Assembly (NCBI RefSeq): GCF_005877885.1
Contig: NZ_VCHY01000002.1
Span: forward strand, 1 to 64,000
Length of the DNA: 64,000 bases
Source: Labilibacter sediminis
GTDB taxonomy: Bacteria > Bacteroidota > Bacteroidia > Bacteroidales > Marinilabiliaceae
Direction of reading: 5' to 3'
Shown: piece by piece, positions 8,366 to 18,325 of the stretch
How positions within the stretch are numbered: position 1 is the first letter of the stretch
Layout of the letters: every line of letters begins with the position of its first letter
Program-made: the position numbers and the translations under genes
Notes under the pieces: model-generated
What the model saw: the letters and a program-made list of their open reading frames with translations, nothing else
What the model was told of the DNA's origin: nothing
Database searches by the model: none

Positions 8366-9329
8366 GTCCAATAAATCATTATTTTTTTTAATGGTGTTGA
8401 CTTCAATATGCACTTCTTCCTATAGTCAAAAAACCCAAAGTTACTCTGTCAGTCAATCTGAGATTGAGAAATACATTAAGCTTAACAACAATGAGCATCG
8501 ACTTCTTGAGTATAAAGATGACAAAACATCTTTACTACTTAAACTTCAGCAATTACATCATATAAATGCGTCCAGAAAAAAATATAAAAAAGATCCTGTA
8601 GAGCTGGATATACTAGCATCCCGTGTGGCCAACAAGATTTCGAAACAAGCTGCACAAAAAAAATTTATGGGACATTTTAACACTGATGGAGAATCTCCAT
8701 ATCACAGGTATGCTTTTGCCGGAGGAACCCACCATATTGTGGAAAATGCATCAGCAATTTCTGCTAATCAAAAATTACCTGCCGCTGAGAATGACATTAC
8801 CGCTTATATGCAGCAGTTGCACAATGCATTTATGGCAGAAAAAGCACCTAACGACGGACACAAGCAAAACTGCATTCATCCTCATCATAATTTTGTGGGC
8901 ATAGGGTATTATATATATAATAATCAGTTTAGGTATTACGAAGAGTTTGTGGATCAATATCTTAAATTTGGTGATTTCCAGGAAACAGTGACCATCAACC
9001 AAAGCGTAAATCTTCCTGTTAAACCTGTTAAAAACAAACATTTATATATGGCCCTGGCATACTACGAGAAAAAAACAGGCAAAATGTCGGTTGCCGCCAT
9101 CAACAGAAAAAAAGTATATAATGATTATACCAGTGAATTAACTCACCAGATACTTCCCTGGAATTTACCCCAACAAAATAACGAAGGATATACTCCTTTA
9201 AGATTTACATTTACTAAAAAAGGCTTGTACTACATACAAATATTTGTAGATGATAAACCTTACTCAGGTGGAAAGGCCACTACTAAAAATAAGATACAGG
9301 CATCGGGAGTAGTGATTGAGGTGGAGTAG
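8310..9329 (+). CDS. secreted CAP (SCP/PR-1) domain protein
   Basis: The start at 8310 gives 339 residues with a long basic leader, the hydrophobic run SLFFLMVLTSI and an SYSQ-like signal peptidase site; ATG 8391 would cut into the hydrophobic core, and 8259 is further upstream. The central part has the CAP-superfamily pattern: LDILASRVANKIS, a histidine in FMGHFN, VENAS and GHKQNCIHP followed by VGIGYYI. Bacterial CAP proteins are secreted, with roles known for only a few. The roughly 130 C-terminal residues look like a beta-rich extension. The gene overlaps the kinase by 56 bp. Confidence 0.7.
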   Translation: MWEVNSFLTFLQKTTNLIRSNKSLFFLMVLTSICTSSYSQKTQSYSVSQSEIEKYIKLNNNEHRLLEYKDDKTSLLLKLQQLHHINASRKKYKKDPVELDILASRVANKISKQAAQKKFMGHFNTDGESPYHRYAFAGGTHHIVENASAISANQKLPAAENDITAYMQQLHNAFMAEKAPNDGHKQNCIHPHHNFVGIGYYIYNNQFRYYEEFVDQYLKFGDFQETVTINQSVNLPVKPVKNKHLYMALAYYEKKTGKMSVAAINRKKVYNDYTSELTHQILPWNLPQQNNEGYTPLRFTFTKKGLYYIQIFVDDKPYSGGKATTKNKIQASGVVIEVE

Positions 9330-9330
9330 C

Positions 9331-9428
9331 GTGACAACTACATAGTCACAGCTTCCTTTTTCATTGGGGAAGGCTTGACTACATAGTCAAAGCATTTTTT
9401 TGCCGGACAGCTTTAACTATGTAGTTAA
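9331..9428. repeat. three related palindromes; the middle one also a terminator
   Basis: Three short palindromes with the shared core CTA-(CA/TG)-TAG lie in 98 bp: 9331-9349 (GTGAC...GTCAC), 9375-9390 (TTGACTACATAGTCAA) and 9413-9428 (TTAACTATGTAGTTAA). The second is flanked by GGC/AGC and followed by ATTTTTTT, so on the plus strand it can act as a terminator for the CAP gene. The series could equally be tandem protein-binding sites upstream of mfd. Confidence 0.6.
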
Positions 9429-9467
9429 AAGGCATTCGGGCTGAGCTTATATATTAAGCAGATTATA

Positions 9468-9475
9468 TACATTTG
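9468..9475 (+). promoter_or_regulatory. -7 box of a likely mfd promoter
   Basis: TACATTTG matches the TAnnTTTG consensus 17 bp before the GTG start, giving a very short leader. No good TTTG is present at the expected upstream distance, so the assignment is tentative. Confidence 0.4.
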
Positions 9476-9492
9476 CAAAAAATAAAATCATC

Positions 9493-12400
9493 GTGGATAA
9501 ATCGTCAATACTTTCATACTATAAAAGCAATCCTTTATTTGAAAAACTTGCACAGGCACTTAACAGTCAAAAAAGGATTTTTATATCAGGCACAACAGGT
9601 TCTTTTAAGAGTATTGCTTTGGCCAACATGCTTGAAAAAAGCTCGCACCTGGCCGTATTAAATGACAAAGAAGAGGCAGCCTATTTTTATAACGACTTGG
9701 TACAGCTTGTCGGGCAGGACAAAGTATATTTTTTACCATCCACGTATAAACGATCTCCGGAATACGGAAACATTGAATCATCTAATATAATATTACGTAT
9801 CGAAGCCTTAAATTACCTGAGCAATACCAAACACAACGGTATTGTGGTAACCTACCCGTTGGCTCTTTTCGAAAAAGTGCCGTCTAACAACCAGTTAAAA
9901 GATTCAACACTTAATATTAGTACAGGCGAGCAGCTGGATATTTCATTTGTAACCGAGGTTTTAACCGAATATAAATTTGAGCGTGTAGATTTTGTGTATG
10001 AACCTGGTCAGTATTCCGTTCGTGGAAGTATTATTGACATTTATTCTTTTGCTAATGAAGATCCGTACCGTGTAGATTTTTTTGGTGATGAAGTGGACTC
10101 CATCCGTACCTTCGATTTAGAAAATCAACTATCAAAAATAAAACTGGATGATATTGCCATTATTCCGAATTTAAGTTCAGATACCGAAGAAGACACTAAG
10201 GTTCCACTACTGGATTTTATTTCTGAAAACACCAAGGTTTGGGCTTATGATATCGATTTTATTACGTCTAAAATTAAAGATGCTCATCTTAAAATAGTAC
10301 ATCGTAGCAACCAAAAAGCGGATGACGAAAAGATTCCTTCGCCCAATTTATTTAGCAATGGGGATCAGCTCATTCAACTTCTGGAAAATAAATCGACCGT
10401 TGAATTTGGCAAAAGAAGTTTTTATAAAGATTATACCGAAATAAGCTTTAACACTACTCCGCAGCCGGCTTTCAATAAAAACTTCGATTTACTCGAAGAG
10501 GATTTAAACAGCAAGGAGGAAAAGGGTTATCAACAATTTATTTTAGCAGAAAATCCCAAACAGCTCGAACGTTTAGCCGCCATATTTGAAGATAAGGGCA
10601 GTCAGGTATATTATTTGCCCATCAACAAAACAGTGCACGAGGGTTTTATCGATCACGATGCACAACTTTGTTTTTATACCGATCATCAAATATTTGAGCG
10701 TTACCATAAGTTCAGTCTGAGAACCGACAAGGCCCAAATAGCCAAACAGGCCATCTCTCTAAAAGAATTAAGTCGTCTGAATCCTGGCGATTACGTTGTA
10801 CACGTGGATCATGGTATTGGCAGGTTCGGCGGACTAATCACATCTACCGTAAATGGCAAACAACAAGAGGCCATCCGACTAATATTTAAAGATAATGATG
10901 TTCTATTGGTGAGTATTCACTCTTTGCATCGCATAAGCAAATACAAAAGCAAAGAAGGTGTTGCCCCAAAAATTAATAAACTGGGAACAGCAGCATGGCA
11001 GAAAATTAAAGATAAAACCAAAAAGAAAGTAAAGGATATAGCTCGTGAATTAATATCGCTATATGCCAAACGAAAACAAGAGCCTGGCTTTGCTTTTTCG
11101 CCAGATAGTTATCTCCAAACTGAACTTGAGGCTTCATTTATATATGAAGATACGCCAGATCAGGAAAAATCTACTCGTTTGGTAAAGGAAGCCATGGAAA
11201 AAGATACGCCAATGGACATGCTTGTATGTGGAGATGTAGGTTTCGGAAAAACTGAAATTGCCATAAGAGCAGCCTTTAAAGCTGTAGCTGATAACAAACA
11301 GGTTGCTGTATTGGTGCCAACTACCATTTTGGCCATGCAGCATTTCAATACTTTTAAGGAACGGTTAAAAGATTTTCCTTGCGAAATAGATTATGTAAGT
11401 CGCCTCAGAAAACCAAAAGAAATTAAAAATGCCCTCTCCCGTTTAAAAACTGGAGACTTAAATATATTAATAGGTACCCATCGTTTAATTGGAAAAGATG
11501 TTGATTTTAAAGATATGGGTCTGCTCATTATTGATGAAGAACAACGTTTTGGCGTAAGTATAAAAGAAAAACTTAAAAAACTAAAGGTTAATGTAGATAC
11601 GCTAACCTTAACCGCAACACCTATCCCCCGTACCCTGCAATTTTCATTGATGGGTGCACGAGATTTATCCATATTAAATACTCCTCCGCCAAACCGTCAT
11701 CCAATATTAACCGAACTACATAACATTAACGATGAAATTATTAAAGAAGCCCTCACCTATGAAATAGATCGAAACGGTCAGGTTTTCTTTATTCATAACC
11801 GGGTGCAAAATATTTTTGAGGTAGAAGCCATGATTAACCGGATACTACCATCTGCAAAAACAATTGTTGCTCACGGACAAATGGACGGATCTCAGTTGGA
11901 AAAAATAATGTTAGGTTTTATCAACGGAGATTATGACGTGTTAATAGCTACTACTATTATTGAATCAGGGTTAGATATTCCTAATGCAAATACCATAATT
12001 ATTAATAATGCACATCATTTTGGATTAAGTGAGTTACACCAGTTAAGAGGTCGAGTGGGAAGATCAAATAAAAAAGCTTTTTGTTATTTATTGGCTCCAC
12101 CACTAACGTCTATTACGCAAGAGTCGCGCAGAAGACTAAAAATTATCGAAGAATTTTCAGATTTAGGAAGCGGATTTAATATTTCGATGCAGGATTTAGA
12201 TATACGTGGAGCCGGTAATCTGTTGGGTGGAGAGCAAAGCGGATTTATTGCCGACATTGGTTTTGAAACCTATCACAAAATATTAAATGAAGCTCTTCTG
12301 GAATTAAAAGAAACTGAGTTTAAAGATCTGTATCAGGAAGAGATTAACCAGGAAAATTTACAGAACGTTAAGTTTGTTTCTGATTGCACCATAGAAACCG

Positions 12401-12843
12401 ATGCTAAGCTTCTGTTTCCAAATGAATACATTGAAAATGTTGCTGAACGAATGCAACTTTATCGAAAACTCGATGGCCTTAAAAATGAAGAAGAGCTGGA
12501 GATTTTCCGTCAGGAGCTTATCGATCGTTTTGGTACTATTCCTGATACAAGTGAAGAGCTCATGCAGGTGGTTCAGATACGCTGGAAAGCTATTGATCTT
12601 GGAATCGAAAAAATCATTTATAAAAATAGTAAGCTAATCATCTATTTTGTTTCTAACCAGGAATCGCCATACTACCAATCGGCAGTATTTACAGGAATTC
12701 TGGGCTACCTGCAAACCATGGGTAAAAAAGTAAAAATGCAGGAAAAAGGAAATAGATTAAGCATGGTTTTCCCCGTGGTAGAGAATATCCCTTCAGTTAA
12801 ATCAATATTTGAAGAAATACACTCAAACATATTCAAAAAATAA
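9493..12843 (+). CDS. mfd: transcription-repair coupling factor Mfd
   Basis: The 1116-residue DNA translocase removes RNA polymerase stalled at lesions and recruits UvrA. The UvrB-like N-terminal domains are followed by the RNAP-interacting domain (LNPGDYVVHVDHGIGRFGG) and the helicase: Walker A in GDVGFGKTE (near 579-587), the IIDEEQRFG box, TATPIPRTL, and the IESGLDIPNANT and GRVGRS motifs. A TRCF C-terminal domain ends the protein. The start is GTG; length is typical of Bacteroidota Mfd. It converges on the response-regulator gene with only 48 bp between. Confidence 0.97.
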   Translation: MDKSSILSYYKSNPLFEKLAQALNSQKRIFISGTTGSFKSIALANMLEKSSHLAVLNDKEEAAYFYNDLVQLVGQDKVYFLPSTYKRSPEYGNIESSNIILRIEALNYLSNTKHNGIVVTYPLALFEKVPSNNQLKDSTLNISTGEQLDISFVTEVLTEYKFERVDFVYEPGQYSVRGSIIDIYSFANEDPYRVDFFGDEVDSIRTFDLENQLSKIKLDDIAIIPNLSSDTEEDTKVPLLDFISENTKVWAYDIDFITSKIKDAHLKIVHRSNQKADDEKIPSPNLFSNGDQLIQLLENKSTVEFGKRSFYKDYTEISFNTTPQPAFNKNFDLLEEDLNSKEEKGYQQFILAENPKQLERLAAIFEDKGSQVYYLPINKTVHEGFIDHDAQLCFYTDHQIFERYHKFSLRTDKAQIAKQAISLKELSRLNPGDYVVHVDHGIGRFGGLITSTVNGKQQEAIRLIFKDNDVLLVSIHSLHRISKYKSKEGVAPKINKLGTAAWQKIKDKTKKKVKDIARELISLYAKRKQEPGFAFSPDSYLQTELEASFIYEDTPDQEKSTRLVKEAMEKDTPMDMLVCGDVGFGKTEIAIRAAFKAVADNKQVAVLVPTTILAMQHFNTFKERLKDFPCEIDYVSRLRKPKEIKNALSRLKTGDLNILIGTHRLIGKDVDFKDMGLLIIDEEQRFGVSIKEKLKKLKVNVDTLTLTATPIPRTLQFSLMGARDLSILNTPPPNRHPILTELHNINDEIIKEALTYEIDRNGQVFFIHNRVQNIFEVEAMINRILPSAKTIVAHGQMDGSQLEKIMLGFINGDYDVLIATTIIESGLDIPNANTIIINNAHHFGLSELHQLRGRVGRSNKKAFCYLLAPPLTSITQESRRRLKIIEEFSDLGSGFNISMQDLDIRGAGNLLGGEQSGFIADIGFETYHKILNEALLELKETEFKDLYQEEINQENLQNVKFVSDCTIETDAKLLFPNEYIENVAERMQLYRKLDGLKNEEELEIFRQELIDRFGTIPDTSEELMQVVQIRWKAIDLGIEKIIYKNSKLIIYFVSNQESPYYQSAVFTGILGYLQTMGKKVKMQEKGNRLSMVFPVVENIPSVKSIFEEIHSNIFKK

Positions 12844-12891
12844 TATAAAAGCAGCTATAGCAAATCTTAATCTACTTTTTAAAGAATTAGC

Positions 12892-13965
12892 TTACAGGCA
12901 TTTTTCAACCAACAGTATTTCAGCAATATTGCCAGAGATGGAACAAACAATATGTAGATTAAACTTTTTAGTTTCCTGGTTTAAAAAGGATATTTCTACC
13001 TCATGCTTATCTAGGCATTGGTATGACTTATCCTTTAATAAATCAATCCAATCCAGATTAGAAGTTATATAGTTGGTTATATTATTTCCCAATATATCCT
13101 CTCCTTTTAAAAGTTCGCGTGCATTTTGGTTCAACTGTATCACATCCATTGCTGCATTTAAAACAAAGTATGGTTTATTGATTTCGAACAAAGCATTGTT
13201 TTGGGCAAGTACTTTTTTCTCATTCAGCTTATCCTGTGATACATCGCGTATAATCAATTGCAGCGACTGTTGATTATTAAAATTCACTTTAGATCCGGTA
13301 ATTTCGGCCCAATACAAATCTCCATGCACTGTTTTCATTTTAGCTAAAAAAGGCTGTATGCGTTTATCTGCTGAAACAAATGAATCAATTACCTCACAAA
13401 ACTCTTCATAACTATCCTCGTGCACATAGTTCTTAATAGGTGTGGATATTACATCTTCAATATAATGTGTTTTAAACACATCTAAACCAAGACGATTCAG
13501 GTACATCACATTTCCATTTCTAACCACTACAATAGGCATTGGCGAATCGGAAATAAACTCACGATAACTTTGCTCTCTTTGTTTTTGTTCAAGGTCAACC
13601 TTATGCTTATAGTATGCCAAATCAATACTTATCCCCAGCTCTTTTTTATTAATAGGTTTTACCAAATAACCATATGAATTTGACACAATAGCTCTTTCTA
13701 TCACCTGCGAACTGGTATCACTTGATATATATATAATAGGAACCTCCAACTCTCGCTTCAGCATTTCAGCAGTTTGAATACCATCCAAATCACCCTCTAA
13801 ATGAATGTCCATAAGAACAACATCGGGTCTCAACTCCCTACATTTTTCCAGGGCTTCCTTACCAGAACCTGTTCTACCCACAAACTCGTGACCTAAATCA
13901 CGAAGAAACATGGTAAAAATAGCTGTGATAAACCTATCATCTTCAACAACAAAAACTTTCCTCAT
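12892..13965 (-). CDS. response regulator with PAS-like sensor region, no output domain
   Basis: The protein has 357 residues. Residues 1-120 form a receiver domain with the acidic pair EDD, the phospho-acceptor Asp53 in LMDIHL, and the Lys of GYLVKPIN. Residues from about 130 form one clear PAS domain (SDSPMPIVVVRNGNVMYLN ... LQLIIRDVS) and a second, shorter PAS-like stretch near the end. There is no helix-turn-helix, GGDEF, kinase or phosphatase domain, so it probably relays a phosphorylation signal through protein contacts. The orphan histidine kinase at 7010-8365 is the nearest possible partner, but nothing links them directly. Confidence 0.82.
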   Translation of the reverse strand: MRKVFVVEDDRFITAIFTMFLRDLGHEFVGRTGSGKEALEKCRELRPDVVLMDIHLEGDLDGIQTAEMLKRELEVPIIYISSDTSSQVIERAIVSNSYGYLVKPINKKELGISIDLAYYKHKVDLEQKQREQSYREFISDSPMPIVVVRNGNVMYLNRLGLDVFKTHYIEDVISTPIKNYVHEDSYEEFCEVIDSFVSADKRIQPFLAKMKTVHGDLYWAEITGSKVNFNNQQSLQLIIRDVSQDKLNEKKVLAQNNALFEINKPYFVLNAAMDVIQLNQNARELLKGEDILGNNITNYITSNLDWIDLLKDKSYQCLDKHEVEISFLNQETKKFNLHIVCSISGNIAEILLVEKCL

Positions 13966-14012
13966 AATATATTTAGCTTAAGATCGTGATTTTATGAAAA
14001 GGTATTTTTTAC

Positions 14013-14020
14013 TAATTTTG
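14013..14020 (+). promoter_or_regulatory. -7 box of a possible coaX promoter
   Basis: TAATTTTG fits TAnnTTTG and lies in the divergent gap between the response regulator and coaX. The -33 box is poor. This would give a leader of about 120 nt. Confidence 0.3.
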
Positions 14021-14147
14021 GCATAATCTAAAAACATATACAACAACACTATTAGCGCTGTAATGTTTTAACTTTAACTCAGTCTATCAACAGAGAAAAC
14101 TTCACGTTTTAATACTAATCATACACCTTTTATAAAACAGAATACTT

Positions 14148-14891
14148 GTGAATTTAGTCATAGATCAGGGAAATACATTTACTAAATACGGTGTTTTTGA
14201 TAAGGGGAACCTTATTCATTTTAATTCAGGCAAATATCTTGATGAACATGAAATCTCCAATTTAGTCGACAAATATCATATCCACAGAATACTTTTATCA
14301 TCAGTACAGTACTCAAATGAGAATATACAATCGGCTGTCAAAAATTTAAACATTAGTCCTGATATTAAACTAATTGTTTTAGATAGTCAAACACCCCTAC
14401 CCATAAAAAACAAATACGAAACACCACAAACTTTGGGCAAAGACCGTTTGGCTGCTCTTGTAGGTGCTTCTACCACTTACCCGGGTGATCCGAAACTAGT
14501 TATTGATGCCGGCACAGCAATCACCATCGATTTCTTAAGCGAAGATTTACAGTTTAACGGAGGCAATATTTCACCCGGTATTCAAACCAGATTTAATGCT
14601 TTGCACCAAAATACAAAACAATTGCCTTTATTAAACTTAAGTGATGATTCTCCATTTTTAGGAACAAATACTCATAAAGCAATATGGTCCGGTGTACAAA
14701 ATGGAGCTATTTTTGAAATAGACGGCTACATCAACCACTTCAACTCACTGAATCCCAGCACAAAAACTATTTTAACAGGTGGTGATGCATATTTTTTTGC
14801 CAAAAATCTAAAAAATCCCATCTTTGTAGATCTTAATTTGGTACTAAACGGTTTAAATACAATATTAGAATACAATGCTAAAACTAAATAG
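14148..14891 (+). CDS. coaX: type III pantothenate kinase
   Basis: This 247-residue ASKHA-fold kinase phosphorylates pantothenate, the first step of coenzyme A synthesis. The DQGNT phosphate-binding motif (residues 6-10), TLGKDRLAA and DAGTAITIDFL all match CoaX. The start is GTG. The next gene begins 17 bp before this one ends, and the block coaX-OMP-TPR-lptC runs in one direction, so the gene probably leads an operon whose other members work in the envelope. Confidence 0.93.
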   Translation: MNLVIDQGNTFTKYGVFDKGNLIHFNSGKYLDEHEISNLVDKYHIHRILLSSVQYSNENIQSAVKNLNISPDIKLIVLDSQTPLPIKNKYETPQTLGKDRLAALVGASTTYPGDPKLVIDAGTAITIDFLSEDLQFNGGNISPGIQTRFNALHQNTKQLPLLNLSDDSPFLGTNTHKAIWSGVQNGAIFEIDGYINHFNSLNPSTKTILTGGDAYFFAKNLKNPIFVDLNLVLNGLNTILEYNAKTK

Positions 14892-16179
14892 ATTAGCAAT
14901 CATCTTGCTAACGCTGATATCGACTTATCCAGTATTAGAAATTTCATCTCAACAGAGAACTTACTCTCCATTATCTAGGTTTGGCATTGGCGAACAACAA
15001 CAAATAGGTTTCAATAGCAGTAGTGCTATGGGATACACGGGAATTGCAACTCGTTCTTCCTATGGACTTAACAATTTAAACCCTGCTTCACTTACAGCCT
15101 TAGATTCATTATCTTTTTATTTCGAAGGAGGAATATCACATTACTGGCAAGAATTTTCCTATGACGGAACATCTGCCAGAAACAGCGATATGGTTTTTGA
15201 TTATATTGCACTAGGATTTTCTGTTTCTCCAAAATTTTCTTCAACAATTGGTTTTAAACCAATAACCAGTTCAGGTTATGATTATGAAAATGTTGAACAG
15301 TTCGAAAGTGGTGAAGAAGCATATTCACAGTTATTTGGTTCCGGAAACGTGACACAGGCATATTTCGGGATTGCATACCAACCGCTTAAAAGTCTCTCAA
15401 TTGGTGCTAACATTGGCTATAATTTTGGCAGCTTACAAAACACTTCAAAAGCAACATTTAGTGACCCCAATGCTCTTAAACACGGAGTATACAGAGAAAC
15501 CAGAGTATCCAGCATAACTTATGATTTCGGTATTCAATACGAACATAAACTTTCAGAAGAAAAATCAATTACCATTGGTACTACATTCAGACCTAAATTA
15601 GCGTTAAGTGGTGATACCACAAGGTATGTAGCAAGAGGTACCACTTTTGGAGATAACAACAATCTATTTCAGGAAGGAACACTTATTGACACGCTGGCAT
15701 ATGCACAAAATGAATACACAGGTGCTGATTATGAATATGCCGCTTCCTGGGGGTTTGGTTTATCGTATAAAATTGAAAACAAACTGAACATTGCTTTAGA
15801 CTATCAGGTAGAATCATGGGCTGATGTCAATTTCCTTGAAAAAAACATAGAATTACAAAACAGCCACAGGTATGCTATAGGTGCTGAATTTATACCGAAC
15901 GACAGATCTGCCAAAAGTTACTTAGCCAGAATACGATACAGAGCAGGAGCTTTTTATAAAAATGAAAGTATTGTAATCGATGATCATGACTTATACAATT
16001 ATGGCATAACTTTTGGAGTAGGATTACCACTAAAACGATCAAAAACAGCAGTTAATATAGCTATGGAATTCGGAACAAGAGATGCTAAAAGCAATAACAG
16101 TGTATCACAAACTTATGGCAAAGTAATTGCCAGCTTTAGCTTGCACGAATTCTGGTTTGTGAAACGTAAATTCGATTAA
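14875..16179 (+). CDS. outer-membrane beta-barrel protein, FadL-like appearance
   Basis: The 434-residue protein has an N-terminal signal sequence (hydrophobic residues about 7-22). It then carries RTYSPLSRFGIGEQQ and SSAMGYTGIATRSSYGLNNLNPASL, a pattern seen in Bacteroidota outer-membrane proteins of the FadL/PorV-like kind. Alternating hydrophobic strands continue to a terminal aromatic stretch (HEFWFVKRKFD), consistent with a beta barrel. Its substrate is unknown. It overlaps coaX by 17 bp, which suggests coupled translation. Confidence 0.7.
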   Translation: MLKLNRLAIILLTLISTYPVLEISSQQRTYSPLSRFGIGEQQQIGFNSSSAMGYTGIATRSSYGLNNLNPASLTALDSLSFYFEGGISHYWQEFSYDGTSARNSDMVFDYIALGFSVSPKFSSTIGFKPITSSGYDYENVEQFESGEEAYSQLFGSGNVTQAYFGIAYQPLKSLSIGANIGYNFGSLQNTSKATFSDPNALKHGVYRETRVSSITYDFGIQYEHKLSEEKSITIGTTFRPKLALSGDTTRYVARGTTFGDNNNLFQEGTLIDTLAYAQNEYTGADYEYAASWGFGLSYKIENKLNIALDYQVESWADVNFLEKNIELQNSHRYAIGAEFIPNDRSAKSYLARIRYRAGAFYKNESIVIDDHDLYNYGITFGVGLPLKRSKTAVNIAMEFGTRDAKSNNSVSQTYGKVIASFSLHEFWFVKRKFD

Positions 16180-16204
16180 AAATTATTTTAAACCTATAAA
16201 CATC

Positions 16205-17575
16205 ATGTCAAGAATTTTTACAAAAATTTTTATAACGGGAATGATAACCCTTTTAGCCGCCACATCATTTGGCCAAAAGGGAGTAGAAGATGGCTCAAAA
16301 TATGGACACGGAGAAGATAGTATCAGATGTCTTCAAAACTTGTCTTTATTTATTGAGTATGTAAAACAAAAAAGTTATGCAGACGCAATTCCTTCTTGGG
16401 AAATTGCTTTTAACGAATGTCCGTTAGCTAATTCAAAAATTTATACTGATGGTATTAAAATTATGGATTGGCGCATTAAAAAAGAAAAAGACAAGGCTAA
16501 AAAAGAAGAGCTTTTTCAACAATTAATGGGCGTTTACGATCAACGTATAAAGTATTTTGGAGACCATAAAAAATACAATGAAAATTATATCCTTGGTCGT
16601 AAGGCAACAAAAATGTTATCCTACAAAAAAACGAATCCTGAAGCCAGAGCACAAGCACAGGAGTGGTTTGAAAAATCAATTGCCGGTCAAAAAACAAAAA
16701 GTGAAATTGCTGTATTAGCAACATACATGACCAACACTGTGGCCATGTATAAATCAGGACAAACGGATGCAGAAACTGTCGTTAACAACTATATTAAAGT
16801 AAATGACATTTTATCGACAATCCTTACTAAACTACCTGCTAATTCAAAGCACAAACCAGTACTTGAAGGCGTAAAAGGTAAAGTAGAAGAGCTATTTGCT
16901 AAAAGTGGAGCTGCCGACTGTGAAACAATTGAGCAAATTTTTGCCCCTCAGCTGGCTGAAAACAAAGATAACCTTGACTGGTTAAAATTAGTCAACAAAT
17001 TATTGGCTCGTGCCAACTGTGAAGATGCACAATTACTTTACGATGTTTCTGAAAGCTTACACGTAATTGAACCTTCTTCTTCTTCAGCATATGGGTTAGC
17101 TCGTATGTATTTAAAAACTCAGGACCTTCCAAAGGCTGTAGAGTATTACAACGAAGCTATTAACCTGGAAGAAGAGGCTGAGCAAAAAGGAACTTATTTA
17201 TATCAATTAGGTTTAATTAAATTTAACCAAGGTAAATTGGCTGAATCTCGTACAAATGCAAGAAAAGCCATTGAGCTAAGACCAGACTGGGGAGATCCTT
17301 ATATTTTAATTGGTAACTTATATGCTACTTCGGCTAAAAACTTTGGAACAAAAGAATTTGAGCACAAAACAGCATATTGGGCTGCAGTGGACCAGTTTTT
17401 TAAAGCGAAGAAGATTGACCCTGAAGTTGCTGAAAAAGCTAATGAACTTATCAACATTTACTCTAAGCACTTCCCTGGAACGGAAGAAATTTTCTTTGAA
17501 GGTCATCAGGTTGGTGATTCTTATGCTGTTGGTGGTTGGATTGGTGTTACAACAACTGTACGTGCAAAAAAATAA
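16205..17575 (+). CDS. exported tetratricopeptide-repeat protein
   Basis: The 456-residue protein has a signal peptide ending near AATSFGQ. Helical repeats follow; the clearest TPR units are near residues 295-370 (YGLARMYLKTQDLPKAVEYYNEAI, then YQLGLIKFNQGKLAESRTNARKAIELRP). It lies between an outer-membrane protein and an LptC-like gene, so it probably acts as a periplasmic scaffold. The function is unknown to me. Confidence 0.75.
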   Translation: MSRIFTKIFITGMITLLAATSFGQKGVEDGSKYGHGEDSIRCLQNLSLFIEYVKQKSYADAIPSWEIAFNECPLANSKIYTDGIKIMDWRIKKEKDKAKKEELFQQLMGVYDQRIKYFGDHKKYNENYILGRKATKMLSYKKTNPEARAQAQEWFEKSIAGQKTKSEIAVLATYMTNTVAMYKSGQTDAETVVNNYIKVNDILSTILTKLPANSKHKPVLEGVKGKVEELFAKSGAADCETIEQIFAPQLAENKDNLDWLKLVNKLLARANCEDAQLLYDVSESLHVIEPSSSSAYGLARMYLKTQDLPKAVEYYNEAINLEEEAEQKGTYLYQLGLIKFNQGKLAESRTNARKAIELRPDWGDPYILIGNLYATSAKNFGTKEFEHKTAYWAAVDQFFKAKKIDPEVAEKANELINIYSKHFPGTEEIFFEGHQVGDSYAVGGWIGVTTTVRAKK

Positions 17576-17583
17576 AGGATACA

Positions 17584-17622
17584 ATATACCTCAATCAAAC
17601 CACAAATTAGGTTGAGGTATAT
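17584..17622 (+). terminator. hairpin between TPR gene and lptC-like gene
   Basis: ATATACCTCAA (17584-17594) and TTGAGGTATAT (17612-17622) form an 11-bp perfect stem. There is no T-run, so it may attenuate or protect a processed mRNA end rather than stop transcription. Confidence 0.5.
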
Positions 17623-17660
17623 AAAAGTTGAATCTGATAAATAATGCAAAATATAAACAG

Positions 17661-18254
17661 ATGATATCTGATTATTATAAAAATATTAGAATTCATTTAA
17701 ATAAAACTGCAAGTGCTATGCTACTTGCAGTTTTGTTTTTTAACCTGGCCTGTACCTCTAATAAACCTGAAGAAATTAGGGCAATAGGCGACAACCAGGA
17801 TATCCCTTCCTTAGAAATAATAGACTTTGAAACTGTCATTACAGATTCGGGTAAGGTTAAATATCATATCATCACTCCACACCTGCTCGACTATGATAAA
17901 AAAGAAGAACCGTATACAGAATATCCTCAAGGCGGTCACATAATGACCTACGATACAGCAATGGTTATTGCCACTCAAATAAAGTGCAAATATGCCATCT
18001 ACCATAAAGAAGAAGATTTATGGGACTTAAGAAACGATGTGGAAGCAGTAAATGAAGACGGGGTTGTTTTTAACTCTGAGCAACTTTTCTGGGATCAGAA
18101 AAAGGAAATCATTTATACCGAAAAGTTTGTTAAGATAACTACAGAAAAAGACATTAATACCGGATACGGTTTGGTTGCAAACCAAAACATGAAAAAATAC
18201 AGACTTAAAAACTATAGTGGTACCATTGCTATCGACGAAGAAGAGACGGAGTAA
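17661..18254 (+). CDS. lptC: LptC-like LPS export lipoprotein
   Basis: The ATG at 17661 gives 197 residues; a TTG at 17628 is a less likely start and ATG 17718 would leave a bare hydrophobic leader. The hydrophobic segment AMLLAVLFFNLAC ends in a cysteine, so this is likely a lipoprotein rather than a transmembrane LptC. The remaining beta-rich sequence (FETVITDSGKVKYHIITPHL, then EEDLWDLRNDVEAVNEDGVVFNSEQLFWD) matches LptC/OstA-like jellyroll repeats that bridge lipopolysaccharide transport through the periplasm. The gene order TPR-lptC-CBS protein is common in the phylum as far as I recall. Confidence 0.75.
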   Translation: MISDYYKNIRIHLNKTASAMLLAVLFFNLACTSNKPEEIRAIGDNQDIPSLEIIDFETVITDSGKVKYHIITPHLLDYDKKEEPYTEYPQGGHIMTYDTAMVIATQIKCKYAIYHKEEDLWDLRNDVEAVNEDGVVFNSEQLFWDQKKEIIYTEKFVKITTEKDINTGYGLVANQNMKKYRLKNYSGTIAIDEEETE

Positions 18255-18325
18255 TGACCATCATATTTTATTTGCTGGCATATAATTACTACTTTCGGTT
18301 TTGCATTAATCGAATATTATAATTC

